From positions 1-60,692 of the forward strand of contig JAGWYG010000011.1 of assembly GCA_018969485.1 (NCBI GenBank): 60,692 nucleotides of DNA. The letters are read 5' to 3'. The notes under the pieces were generated by a model. It did not search any database. It saw only the letters and a program-made list of their open reading frames with translations, and was not told the DNA's origin. The position numbers and the translations under genes were made by a program. Of the stretch, positions 18,734 through 25,932 are shown piece after piece; positions within the stretch are counted from its first letter, which is position 1; each line of letters opens with the position of its first letter. Source of the DNA: Chloroflexota bacterium. GTDB lineage: Bacteria; Chloroflexota; Chloroflexia; Chloroflexales; Roseiflexaceae.

Positions 18734-20065
18734 TCACCGAACCGGACGTGCATCTTTCGACGCATCCGGCTCTCCAGTCCTACGGTGGTGATCTGACGCG
18801 CCGCTCCTGTCTCCCCTCACGGTGATTCGTGCAGTCGTGCCGCGCACGCTGCGTGACTGTGCCTGGAGGATGAGCCGATGCCCACCACGATAGCAGTCGA
18901 CTGGCGTCGTGCGCAGCGCACGCGCGCCTGGTCCGACGACTCCACTCAGCCGACGCGCGGCCGTCCGGTGCGTGCAGCGCGTCTTGCTGGCGAACCAGCG
19001 CATCAGCCTCAGCCTGACATACCGCTCGCGCGCATGCCGGAGCGCGCGAGGCGTCGTCGCGGTGCCATGGTGTTCGGCCACAGCGACCAGCCGATGCAGT
19101 GCCCGCCGCACCGCAGCAACGCTGCGCCCGGTGGTGGCACGCCGCGTCAGCGCCTTGATTCGCCGACGCAGCCGCCGTTCGTCCGGATGGCTCCACGTGA
19201 TCGTCGTGCCACGGACGGCAGCGCCGCCGGTGCCGGCCGGCACGCGGGCGATGCGCACGGCCCGCTCGGGCAGCGTCAGCCCGAGGCGACCGGCGCACGC
19301 CTGGCGGAGTGCCTGGCACCGTCCGAGCGCACCGCTGCGCGATCCCGACCAGACTGCCACGAAGGCGCTGCCGCGCTGCCCTGGACGCGGGCCGTGCGCC
19401 GCGGCATCACGCGCACCAGCCGACCACCAGGCATCGATCTCGCGCAGGCAGAGTTGCCACAGCAACGCCGCGAGGCCGTCGTCGGGATGGGCCGCCTGCG
19501 GCGCCGCTGCCCGCTGCGTGCCGGCGGGAGCGGCGCGCAGCACCTGCCAGACCGCCGCGATGAACCGGGCGTCGGCGACGCGCTGGCGCAGCAGCCGCAG
19601 CGCGACGCGGGGCCGAAGCGTGCCAGCGCACGCAGCCAGATCGCCATGGATGACCCAGCATGCGGCGCGCGGCGCCGGGGGCGCGGCGCCAGCGTGCCCC
19701 GCGTCGCTCGGGATGGGCAGGCGGCACGTGGTGGCTGTACCGGCGCGCCCGATGATGATTGGCTCGAGCACCAGCTGAATCATCAGCCGGCGCTGCGCCA
19801 GACCAGCCACATGCGGTGCAGCCGCGCGCACTCCGGCGACGCCGGGCCGCATCGGCCGCTGCTCGTGCACATGCCCGCCACCCATCAGCCGGCACAGCGC
19901 GCGTGGCTGCGCCAGCCGTGCCGCAGCAACCTGCATCAATGGCGGCCAAGTCAACAGATCCGCGAGATTCGAAAACCGATGTGAGGGATCCGCGACAGCA
20001 CGTCGCGCCAGCCGTCGTCGCAGCCCCGAGACCTGCATCCGACACAATTCCGTCGGCGTCATCAT
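18734..20065 (-). CDS. Intron C-encoded protein: reverse transcriptase/maturase relative without active site
   Basis: Open frame in domain IV of intron C. The N-terminus (TELCRMQ, then HRFSNLADLLTW) matches group II intron proteins. The RT region keeps the first catalytic Asp (HGDLAAC, about 140-146), but the PQGG region reads HPDD and YADD reads AVWS (about 237-240, nt 19346-19357). The GFRP region is lost. A basic maturase-like segment follows (RRIKALTRR, RLRLMRWFASK). The start is one of two adjacent ATGs at 20065 and 20062 with GGAGG upstream. The frame lacks a stop where such proteins normally end and runs through domain V to 18734. It probably cannot support reverse transcription; a splicing role is possible but unproven. 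Confidence 0.75.
   Translation of the reverse strand: MMTPTELCRMQVSGLRRRLARRAVADPSHRFSNLADLLTWPPLMQVAAARLAQPRALCRLMGGGHVHEQRPMRPGVAGVRAAAPHVAGLAQRRLMIQLVLEPIIIGRAGTATTCRLPIPSDAGHAGAAPPAPRAACWVIHGDLAACAGTLRPRVALRLLRQRVADARFIAAVWQVLRAAPAGTQRAAAPQAAHPDDGLAALLWQLCLREIDAWWSAGARDAAAHGPRPGQRGSAFVAVWSGSRSGALGRCQALRQACAGRLGLTLPERAVRIARVPAGTGGAAVRGTTITWSHPDERRLRRRIKALTRRATTGRSVAAVRRALHRLVAVAEHHGTATTPRALRHARERYVRLRLMRWFASKTRCTHRTAARRLSGVVGPGARALRTTPVDCYRGGHRLILQAQSRSVRGTTARITVRGDRSGASDHHRRTGEPDASKDARPVR
18739..18772 (-). ncRNA. Domain V of group II intron C
   Basis: 34-nt hairpin beginning GAGCCGGATGCG and ending CACGTCCGGTTC, with a GAAA tetraloop, the catalytic AGC triad at the base and the usual bulge. 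This is the most conserved element of the ribozyme and is intact here. Confidence 0.95.
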
Positions 20066-20648
20066 ATGAGCCTCCGCGTGAACGACATCGGCCGTAGAAC
20101 CTGCCGCCCTTCGCCACGTACCGGGCTTTCCCCGGCGCAGACTACTCCGGCGGCTCCGCCAGTGTGCAGGCATCGAGGCGTCATACCCGCCGTGCCCCCA
20201 CTGGGGACAACCTGCACACCTTCCCGTGTTGTGTGTATCGCCGTCATCGCATGAAGGAAGACGCGCCCTATCCGCCATGCCCTGCACCAGGCAGGGGTGA
20301 CAGCCCCGATCCGATGCTCCTGCCGATCGGATCGTGCCCCTGGATCCCCGGGCGCTCCCGCAGGCAGGCTGTCGCTCGCCCATCGTGTCCAGCCACACGG
20401 GCGAGATGATGATATCCGGCGGGTCAATCGGGCGTTCACACCTGTTCGTCATCAACACACTCAGCCTGGCAGTCGGCGACCGCGCCGGACGGCAGTCGCC
20501 ACCACGTGTTCCCAGGGCTTCGGACCATGGGGGGTATCACACCCATCGCCCGCCTGGTCAGGCTCGGGTCCGGCAGGAACCCGGCTCGTCACCGAGCATT
20601 GCGACACACACCTGAGGGGGCAGCCTGCGCCACCCCACCACGGCGCAC

Positions 20649-20745
20649 GATCCAGAACATCGACATCGAGGAGCTTGCCTGCCTCGATGACCTGTGCAGT
20701 CACTGCTGCATCTTCGGGCGATGGCGTCGGATCGCCACTGGGATG
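20649..20745 (-). CDS. radC: radC exon 3 (JAMM motif and helix)
   Basis: Ninety-seven nt between introns B and C. It reads [15 protein letters not shown] and then [17 protein letters not shown] plus one base of the next codon. This is the strongly conserved RadC block holding the second zinc-ligand His and the Ser/Asp part of the JAMM motif. It begins exactly where exon 2 ends in VHN. Confidence 0.95.
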
Positions 20746-20786
20746 GTCGGGTAGGCGCATGCCGTCACCGGCGCGCACCCCCCTGA

Positions 20787-20820
20787 GAACCGGACGTGAC
20801 CGTTTCCGGTCATCCGGCTC
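20787..20820 (-). ncRNA. Domain V of group II intron B
   Basis: 34-nt domain V hairpin with a GAAA tetraloop, beginning GAGCCGGATGACC and ending CACGTCCGGTTC. It differs from that of intron A only in the tetraloop (GAAA against GCAA). Confidence 0.95.
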
Positions 20821-20894
20821 AAGCCTCTCGAACGCCCCATGACGGGACGCGACCGACGGCCGTGGCGCGTGCCACGGCCAGCATGCCTGCACGA

Positions 20895-20990
20895 TCATGC
20901 GGTGTCGCCGTCGCATGCCACCTGCCGTCGCACCGATCGTGTGACGGGCAGCGAGCCATGGGAGGCCGCACCGGCACCGGCTGGTGCCAT
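20895..20990 (-). pseudogene. Relic N-terminus of intron B protein
   Basis: A 31-codon frame starts at an ATG preceded by GGAGG and reads [13 protein letters not shown], resembling the start of the intron A protein (MTAALPAGATSHGV). After about 15 residues the similarity ends and the frame soon stops. The rest of the protein gene is deleted. This shows that intron B once carried the same type of protein. Confidence 0.7.
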
Positions 20991-21608
20991 CAACTGCCCT
21001 GCCTCCATCCGACGGTAGGTCACCGGGCCTCGTGCCGAGAGACCAGGTGGAAGTCTGCCCGCTTTCGCGTGGGGTGATCTTGCGGATCGCGCAACCCCTA
21101 TCCTGGTGATTACCACCAGGCATTCGCTTGCTCCACCATCCGTTACCCGCACCACGTTCGCCACACCTCGCGGCTGGCGCACCCTGACGGGAGCGATACG
21201 GGCTTACCGTGTTCATCGCATGCAACCGGATGGGTGAGGTCCGCTCTCTTCGCCGGTGGTGTCGTCGGTCCGTGTCAGGGCACATAACAGACCCTGAACC
21301 CACCACAGCGCCAACTGGCGCGAGCCCCGGTCGCATCGCGGGCTCATGCATCGTCGCGGCGTTTATCGAGCGTTCGCCTGTGCTGACCATACCATCCACC
21401 CTTGCCCCGCGCCGCCGGATGCGGGCGGCGACACCCCGACCTCACGGCCATGGCTGCCAGTCGCACGACTGCGGGATACGTCGTCGGCGGGCTTCGCCGC
21501 GGTGCGTTGCCACACCCCGCCGCCGCCCCAGGGTACTGCTGACGGAACAGCAGGCTCAATCACCCGTACGGGCGTCGAGCAATTGCACGCGACGCCTGCA
21601 CGTCGCAC

Positions 21609-21658
21609 GTTATGCACGATGATCATGGCTGCGCTGTTGAGGCGCAGCGCTTCCTTGA
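21609..21658 (-). CDS. radC: radC exon 2 (50-nt mini-exon)
   Basis: Fifty nt between introns A and B. With the last T of exon 1 it reads FKEALRLNSAAMIIVHN, matching the RadC segment before the JAMM motif and ending with its first histidine. The exon ends on a codon boundary. Confidence 0.94.
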
Positions 21659-23173
21659 GTCGGGTAGGGAGCCAGCGTCGCCAGTGCCTCCCCCCCTGAG
21701 AACCGGACGTGACCGTTGCCGGTCATCCGGCTCAAGCCTCGCGAACGCCCCCGATGGGGACGCGGCTGCCCGCTGGAGGTCTGCGCCGGCGCGGCCTGCC
21801 GGCGCCGTATGGTATGGATCGTGCCCTGACCGGCCAGGCCGTGGAGCCGCGAGGCGCACGATGGCGGCATCGCGCGCGCGGTAGAGCGCCAGGCCGTGGC
21901 CAGCATGCTCGCCGTGAAAACCGCGCGTGCCATCGGCACGGCAGAAGTACCGGGCGAAGATCCAGCCATGGGACTTGTTGGGGTGACGGCGCTTCGCCCA
22001 GCGCCACACCACCTGGCTCAGCGCGTGGTCGACGTCGGCGAACGCCCGCCTGCCGGTGACGAACCGGTGTTGGCGTGCCCAGCGGCGCAGCGGCGGATTG
22101 AGCACCTGCACCAGGCGCCCGGCCGAACTGCCGCGGTTGCACCGCACCAGCGCGCGCAGCTGCGTCAGGAGCTGGCGCATGCTGGTACGCGCCGGGCCGA
22201 CGACGAGCCGGCCGCGCACGCGTCGGATGTGCTGGCCGAGAAACTCGAATCCGCCGCTGACGGGTCGGATCACGAGGCCGGCGCGATCGGGCGCGAGGCC
22301 GCAGGCATCCAGGGCCTGCCGCACCCGTGGCATGATCAGCGCCTCGAGCGCCTCGCGCGAGGCGCCGGCGACGATGAACTGCCCGGCGTGCCCAAGCAGG
22401 ACGTGGGCATGCTGATCGTCGGCCAGCATCGGCGCGGATCGGCGCAACTGCCGTGCGACATCGTCGAGCAGCAGATCGACCAGCAGCGGGGCGATGATCC
22501 CCGGCACGCCGCCGGAGTCGCCGCCGGCGCTTCCGGCGCCGAGAAGCTGCCCCGACCGCGACCAGGCGCGTCGCAGCAGCGGATCCAGCGGCATGCGCGC
22601 CAGCCAGTGTGGGCTGAGGCGCGCCGCACCTGCGGCCAGATCGCCGATCAGGACCCAGCGCAGCTGCCGCTGCGTGGCCAGCAGCGCGTGCGCGCGCGCG
22701 ATCATCGTCGCACGATCCGGCAGGCCAGCCGGCGCGCCGACGACGGGCTCGAGGGCGAGGCGCTGCAACCAGAGCATCGCCCGATCGCGCAGCGTCGGCA
22801 CCCCGATCCGGCGCACCGTCCCATCTGCCTGCGCCACCATGATCCGGCGCACCGGCGCTGGCCGATAGCCATGCCGCCGCAGGCGCCGCACCGCCAGCGC
22901 CCGCGCCGCCACCGTCGGCCAGAGCTCCCGATCCATGCCCGCGACGCACCCATCGGGCGCGTCGGCCGCGCGGGCCACCGCCAGCGCCCGACCGCTGAAC
23001 GAGTGGGTCAGCAACCATTGCAGCGCCCGGACCCTGCCGGGTCGCCCCTCCTGAGTAGCCTTCACGATACGAGCCTGGAGCCGTCGCACGACGTGATCGA
23101 CGCGTGCCCGATCGATCGGGCGCCGGTCGCCCACCCCATGGGAGGTGGCACCAGCAGGCAGTGCTGCCGTCAT
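21623..23173 (-). CDS. Intron A-encoded protein: maturase-like reverse transcriptase with YADD lost
   Basis: 517-codon frame in intron A starting at an ATG with AGGAGGA 7 nt upstream. The N-terminal RVT_N-type region is clear (VVRRLQARIVKA, ALQWLLTHSFSGRAL). In the RT core the first Asp is kept (IGDLAAG, about 176-182), PQGG reads GVPG (222-225) and YADD reads HAGQ (262-265, nt 22379-22390). The GFRP block is eroded. Downstream features are well kept: GFEFLG (308-313), VLNPPLRRWARQHRF near 357 and RWAKRRHPNKSHGWI near 391, which are the thumb and maturase parts. The frame has no stop at the usual end and runs through domain V into exon 2. The protein is probably RT-dead but possibly still a splicing cofactor, perhaps serving intron B too. 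Confidence 0.85.
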   Translation of the reverse strand: MTAALPAGATSHGVGDRRPIDRARVDHVVRRLQARIVKATQEGRPGRVRALQWLLTHSFSGRALAVARAADAPDGCVAGMDRELWPTVAARALAVRRLRRHGYRPAPVRRIMVAQADGTVRRIGVPTLRDRAMLWLQRLALEPVVGAPAGLPDRATMIARAHALLATQRQLRWVLIGDLAAGAARLSPHWLARMPLDPLLRRAWSRSGQLLGAGSAGGDSGGVPGIIAPLLVDLLLDDVARQLRRSAPMLADDQHAHVLLGHAGQFIVAGASREALEALIMPRVRQALDACGLAPDRAGLVIRPVSGGFEFLGQHIRRVRGRLVVGPARTSMRQLLTQLRALVRCNRGSSAGRLVQVLNPPLRRWARQHRFVTGRRAFADVDHALSQVVWRWAKRRHPNKSHGWIFARYFCRADGTRGFHGEHAGHGLALYRARDAAIVRLAAPRPGRSGHDPYHTAPAGRAGADLQRAAASPSGAFARLEPDDRQRSRPVLRGGGTGDAGSLPDSRKRCASTAQP

Positions 23174-23786
23174 CTGCAATTCCTCCTGAGACGGTTCGTC
23201 AGACATTCTCGTGATGCGAGACCCGGCGGACGTCTGCCCGCTTTCGCGTGGGGTGATGTTGCTCGCGCGCAACCCCTATCCGGGCGATTACCGCCCGGCA
23301 TTCGCGTGTTCCGCCATCCTGTCCCCGCAGCGCCATCGGGTGCCCTCGCGGTGCCCTACCCGCGCGACGCCAGTGACGCGGGAGCGCTACGGGATTGCCG
23401 TGTTCAGCCCGAGAACCCGGATGAGTCTGGTCCGCTCTTTCCGCCGGCGGTCTGATGTGTCCACGACCGGGGAAGATCCCGCCCCGGTGCCGACCGCAAT
23501 GCCTGTCTGGCGAGGCCGGTGCGCATCGCTGGCCTGTGCTCGGTGACGGCGTGTGCGAGCGTTCGCATGTGCTGACCATTCCCATCCCTCCTTGCCCCTA
23601 TCCGCCGGATGCTGGCGGACACAGCCGCGCCTCGCGGCGCCGCTGCCGGCCTGTCGGCCGCGGGATACGTCGTCGGCGGGCTCGCCACGGCGTGTTGCCA
23701 TGCCGCGGCACCGCCCAGGAGACTGGTGGTGGAACACCAGGCTCGCACGTGGCGAGCATGTCCTCAGGCCGCTTGACACGTCGCAC
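21659..23786 (-). mobile_element. Group II intron A in radC, with degenerate encoded protein
   Basis: 2128-nt intron in the sense orientation. The 5' end is GTGCGACGTG and the 3' end is CCTACCCGAC, with a candidate branch A at -7. Domain V is at 21700-21733. EBS1 is GGATCTT at 23473-23479 (intron nt 308-314), in a 9-nt loop closed by the 7-bp stem ACCGGGG/CCCCGGT. It pairs over 7 bp (including G-U pairs) with GAGATCT at the end of exon 1. It encodes the protein at 21623-23173. Removal joins RIGEI to FKEAL in frame. A second GTGCGAG at 23748 was considered as the 5' end but would break the RadC frame and sequence. Confidence 0.94.
21700..21733 (-). ncRNA. Domain V of group II intron A
   Basis: 34-nt hairpin beginning GAGCCGGATGACC and ending CACGTCCGGTTC, with a GCAA tetraloop. 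All positions expected for catalysis appear intact, so the ribozyme core does not look decayed even though the protein does. Confidence 0.95.
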
Positions 23787-24273
23787 AGATCTCACCGATG
23801 CGTACGACCGAACTGTGCAGGCTGCCGACGTAGACCGTCTGGATTCGCAGTACCCGGTTACGGGTGTCGAGGCAGATGGTGCGCAGCTGTTCCTGATCGA
23901 GATGGCTCATCTCGAGCTGTACCAGCTGTGCCGCGTCGGCGGCGTTGCGGATCTGCGGACGCTCCTGCGCCGCATGCAAGGTGAGGCGCCGTCCGATCTC
24001 GAGCGCCGCCTTGAGCTGTGCTGCCTTGGCGCTGCCCAGTCCACGCTTGCGGGCGAGCTCGGCGACGCTGATGCGCTGCAACCCATCCCAGCTTCCCACG
24101 TCGCGCAGCAGTTGCTGGGCGATGGTGGTGGCGCTGGCGCCGGCGATGCCGACGCGCAGCAGGATGGCGATCAACTCGGCGTCCGACAGTGCCGTCGCGC
24201 CGAGGGCGATCAGGCGCTCACGCGGCTTCTCGTGATCCGGCAGCTCGCGCAAGCGCACCGGGTGTTCCGACAT
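23787..24273 (-). CDS. radC: RadC (JAMM/MPN+ domain protein), exon 1 of a four-exon gene
   Basis: First exon of radC, a conserved gene named for DNA repair whose biochemical role is still debated. It encodes RLRELPDHEKPRERL, the helix-hairpin-helix region (GLQRISVAELARKRGLG) and the start of the JAMM domain (VYVGSLHSSVVRIGEI). It then runs directly into intron A. Unspliced translation stops at 23764 and lacks every metal ligand. Joined to exons 2-4 (21609-21658, 20649-20745, 18616-18677) it gives 231 residues, normal for RadC, with VHNHPSGD intact. The ATG at 24273 was chosen over 24291 because GGAGGA lies 7 nt upstream of it. Confidence 0.95.
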
Positions 24274-24292
24274 AGGCTCGTCCTCCATCACG

Positions 24293-24315
24293 CACGAGTG
24301 AGACTACGACTCGTG
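24293..24315. promoter_or_regulatory. Palindrome upstream of radC
   Basis: Perfect inverted repeat CACGAGT-N9-ACTCGTG located 20-42 nt before the radC ATG, in the intergenic region shared with the divergent zincin gene. It is a candidate operator. No regulator is identified, and a damage-response (LexA-like) role would be speculation. Confidence 0.5.
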
Positions 24316-24357
24316 ACACTTGCTTTACCGCCGGACCCGGGCGAGCGTGATGGGTGA

Positions 24358-24387
24358 TTGACGCCGCCGGGGCGTCGTCGGTATAAT
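24358..24387 (+). promoter_or_regulatory. Sigma-70 promoter of the zincin gene
   Basis: TTGACG (24358-24363) and TATAAT (24382-24387) are 18 nt apart. The expected transcript begins near 24394, leaving a leader of about 49 nt with GGGAG before the ATG at 24443. Confidence 0.8.
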
Positions 24388-24442
24388 CGCCACACCGTGG
24401 GCGCGCGGCCAGCGCGGCGCGCCATAGCTGACGGGAGCGCCG

Positions 24443-24808
24443 ATGCAGGCTGACGACTTCGACGACACCATCGCCGCGACCATCGCCGCACTGCCGCCGC
24501 ACTTCCGCCGCCATCTCGGCGGCGTCGCGTTCCAGGTCACCTTCAAGCCGAGCCGCGAACAGCGCCGCAGCCTGCGATTGCGCCCCTGGGAGACGATCTA
24601 CGGCCTGTATGAGGGTGTGCCGCTGACCGAGCGCGCCGGTGCCGATGTCGTCATGCCGGACGTCATCACCATCTTTCGCCGGCCTCTCGAACGTGATTTC
24701 CCGGATCCTGCCGAGCGACGCGAGCAGATTCGCCAGACCGTCCTGCACGAACTGGCGCATTACTTCGGCATCGATGACGACCGCCTGATTGAGCTGGATG
24801 CCTACTGA
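24443..24808 (+). CDS. Small zincin-like metallopeptidase (Zincin_1 family)
   Basis: 121-residue protein with the zinc-binding HELAHYFGIDDDRL near the C-terminus (HExxH plus a downstream Asp), typical of the Zincin_1/DUF1025 family whose members are of this size. The N-terminal half, with RLRPWETIYGLYEG and PLTER, fits the same family. Substrates of the family are not established. It has its own consensus promoter, is divergent from radC, and is followed after 46 nt by the M42 peptidase, possibly co-transcribed. Confidence 0.85.
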   Translation: MQADDFDDTIAATIAALPPHFRRHLGGVAFQVTFKPSREQRRSLRLRPWETIYGLYEGVPLTERAGADVVMPDVITIFRRPLERDFPDPAERREQIRQTVLHELAHYFGIDDDRLIELDAY

Positions 24809-24854
24809 GCGCGCGGATCGTACCGCGATGCCATCATCTCGAGAGGAGCGCCGC

Positions 24855-25913
24855 ATGGAGGCTACATCGGTCGCATTTCTGAAGCAGTTGCTGACCGCTC
24901 CCGGTCCATCGGGCGACGAGATCGCCGCGGCGCGGGTCTGGCGTGCCGAAGCCGGGACGTTCGCCGACGAAGTCCGCGCCGACGTGCGCGGCAACTCGTT
25001 CGCGATCCTGCATGGCGGCGCGCCACGTGTGCTGCTGGCCGGGCACATCGACGAGATCGGCGTGATGGTGAGCTACATCGACGATGACGGCTTCCTGTGC
25101 ATCGTGGGGGTTGGTGGCTGGGACCCGCAGGTGCTGGTGGGCCAGCGCATCCGGCTGCTGGGGCTGCAGGGCGACGTGATCGGGGTCATCGGCAAGCGCC
25201 CGATCCACCTGCTGCGCGCCGATGAGCGCAAGCGCGTCAGCGAGCTCGATGACCTGTGGCTCGACATCGGCGTCGCGAACCGCAGCGAAGCCGAGGCCCT
25301 GGTGCGCATCGGCACGGTCGGCGTGATCGATGCCGCGCCGGTGGACTTTCCGCATGGCCGGATCGCTTCGCGGAGCATTGACAACCGCATCGGTGCGTTC
25401 ACCGTGCTCGAGGCGCTGCGGCTGCTCGCCGCCGAGCGCCCGGCGGCGACGGTGGCGGCGGTGGCGACGGCTCACGAGGAGACGAGCTTCGCCGGCGCGT
25501 ACACGGCCGCGTTCGGTTTCGATCCACAACTGGCGATCGCGGTCGATGTGACGTTCGCCACCGATCACCCCAATGCCAGCCGCCGTTCGCACGGCTATGT
25601 CCGCCTGGGCAGTGGGCCCAACCTGTCGCGCGGTGGCGTGACGAGCCCGGTGCTGTTCGAGTTGCTGCTGGCCGCTGCGGCCGACCACCAGATTCCGTAC
25701 ACCGTCTCGGCGGGGCCGAATGCCAGCGGCACCGACGCCGATGCGATCAATCTGACGCGGGCGGGGGTGGCGACGGCGGTGGTGTCGATTCCGAACCGAT
25801 ACATGCATTCGCCCAACGAGATGATTCAGCTGAGCGACGTGACCCATGCGGCGCAGTTGATCGCCGCCGTGGTGCGCATGCTCACGGCGACGACCGATCT
25901 CGTGCCGCGCTGA
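24855..25913 (+). CDS. M42-family metalloaminopeptidase
   Basis: Cytoplasmic aminopeptidase of the M42 (TET/FrvX) family, 352 residues. Visible metal-site elements are LLAGHIDEIGVM, RSIDNRIGAF, TAHEETSFAGA (the catalytic EE pair) and SGTDADAINL, with the final His in YMHSPNEMI. The family forms dodecameric peptide-trimming shells. The start was set at ATG 24855 with GAGAGGAG 6 nt upstream; an earlier in-frame ATG overlaps the preceding gene and adds a non-homologous tail. It lies upstream of a cluster of three genes of unknown function. Confidence 0.92.
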   Translation: MEATSVAFLKQLLTAPGPSGDEIAAARVWRAEAGTFADEVRADVRGNSFAILHGGAPRVLLAGHIDEIGVMVSYIDDDGFLCIVGVGGWDPQVLVGQRIRLLGLQGDVIGVIGKRPIHLLRADERKRVSELDDLWLDIGVANRSEAEALVRIGTVGVIDAAPVDFPHGRIASRSIDNRIGAFTVLEALRLLAAERPAATVAAVATAHEETSFAGAYTAAFGFDPQLAIAVDVTFATDHPNASRRSHGYVRLGSGPNLSRGGVTSPVLFELLLAAAADHQIPYTVSAGPNASGTDADAINLTRAGVATAVVSIPNRYMHSPNEMIQLSDVTHAAQLIAAVVRMLTATTDLVPR

Positions 25914-25932
25914 TGATGGAGGCTGCCCGGCA

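Larger units (their letters stand above)
18678..20648 (-). mobile_element. Group II intron C in radC, with degenerate encoded protein
   Basis: 1971-nt intron in the sense orientation. The 5' end is GTGCGCC and the 3' end is CCTACTCGAC, with a candidate branch A at -7. Domain V is at 18739-18772. EBS1 is GATCCAG at 20340-20346 (intron nt 303-309), in a loop closed by GCCC/GGGC. It is fully complementary to the exon sequence CTGGATC that ends at the splice site. The encoded protein belongs to a different lineage from that of intron A. Exact removal joins VLD to HIVIG in RadC without a frame change. Confidence 0.92.
20746..21608 (-). mobile_element. Group II intron B in radC, ORF-deleted
   Basis: 863-nt intron. 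The 5' end is GTGCGACGTG, as in intron A, and the 3' end is CCTACCCGAC, with domain V at 20787-20820 and 41 nt from domain V to the splice site. EBS1 is GTTATGT at 21282-21288 (intron nt 321-327), in a loop closed by TCAGGG/CCCTGA. It pairs with GCATAAC at the end of exon 2. The 5' ribozyme part is clearly homologous to intron A over several hundred nt. Domain IV is reduced to about 200 nt holding only a relic of the protein's N-terminus. Splicing would therefore need a protein made elsewhere, most simply from intron A. Confidence 0.93.

Noticed and set aside
18878-19984. Plus-strand open frames across intron C
   Set aside because: Antisense to the intron protein, with Arg/Ala-rich shadow composition.
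23742-23748. GTGCGAG at 23748 as the 5' end of intron A
   Set aside because: Using it would leave an extra stretch with a stop codon in exon 1. The GTGCGACG at 23786 gives RIGEIFKEAL and matches the 5' end of intron B.
23764-24291. radC as a truncated pseudogene
   Set aside because: The missing C-terminus is present in three exons with exact frame and intron ends, and no exon has a disabling change. A truncated product would lack all metal ligands.
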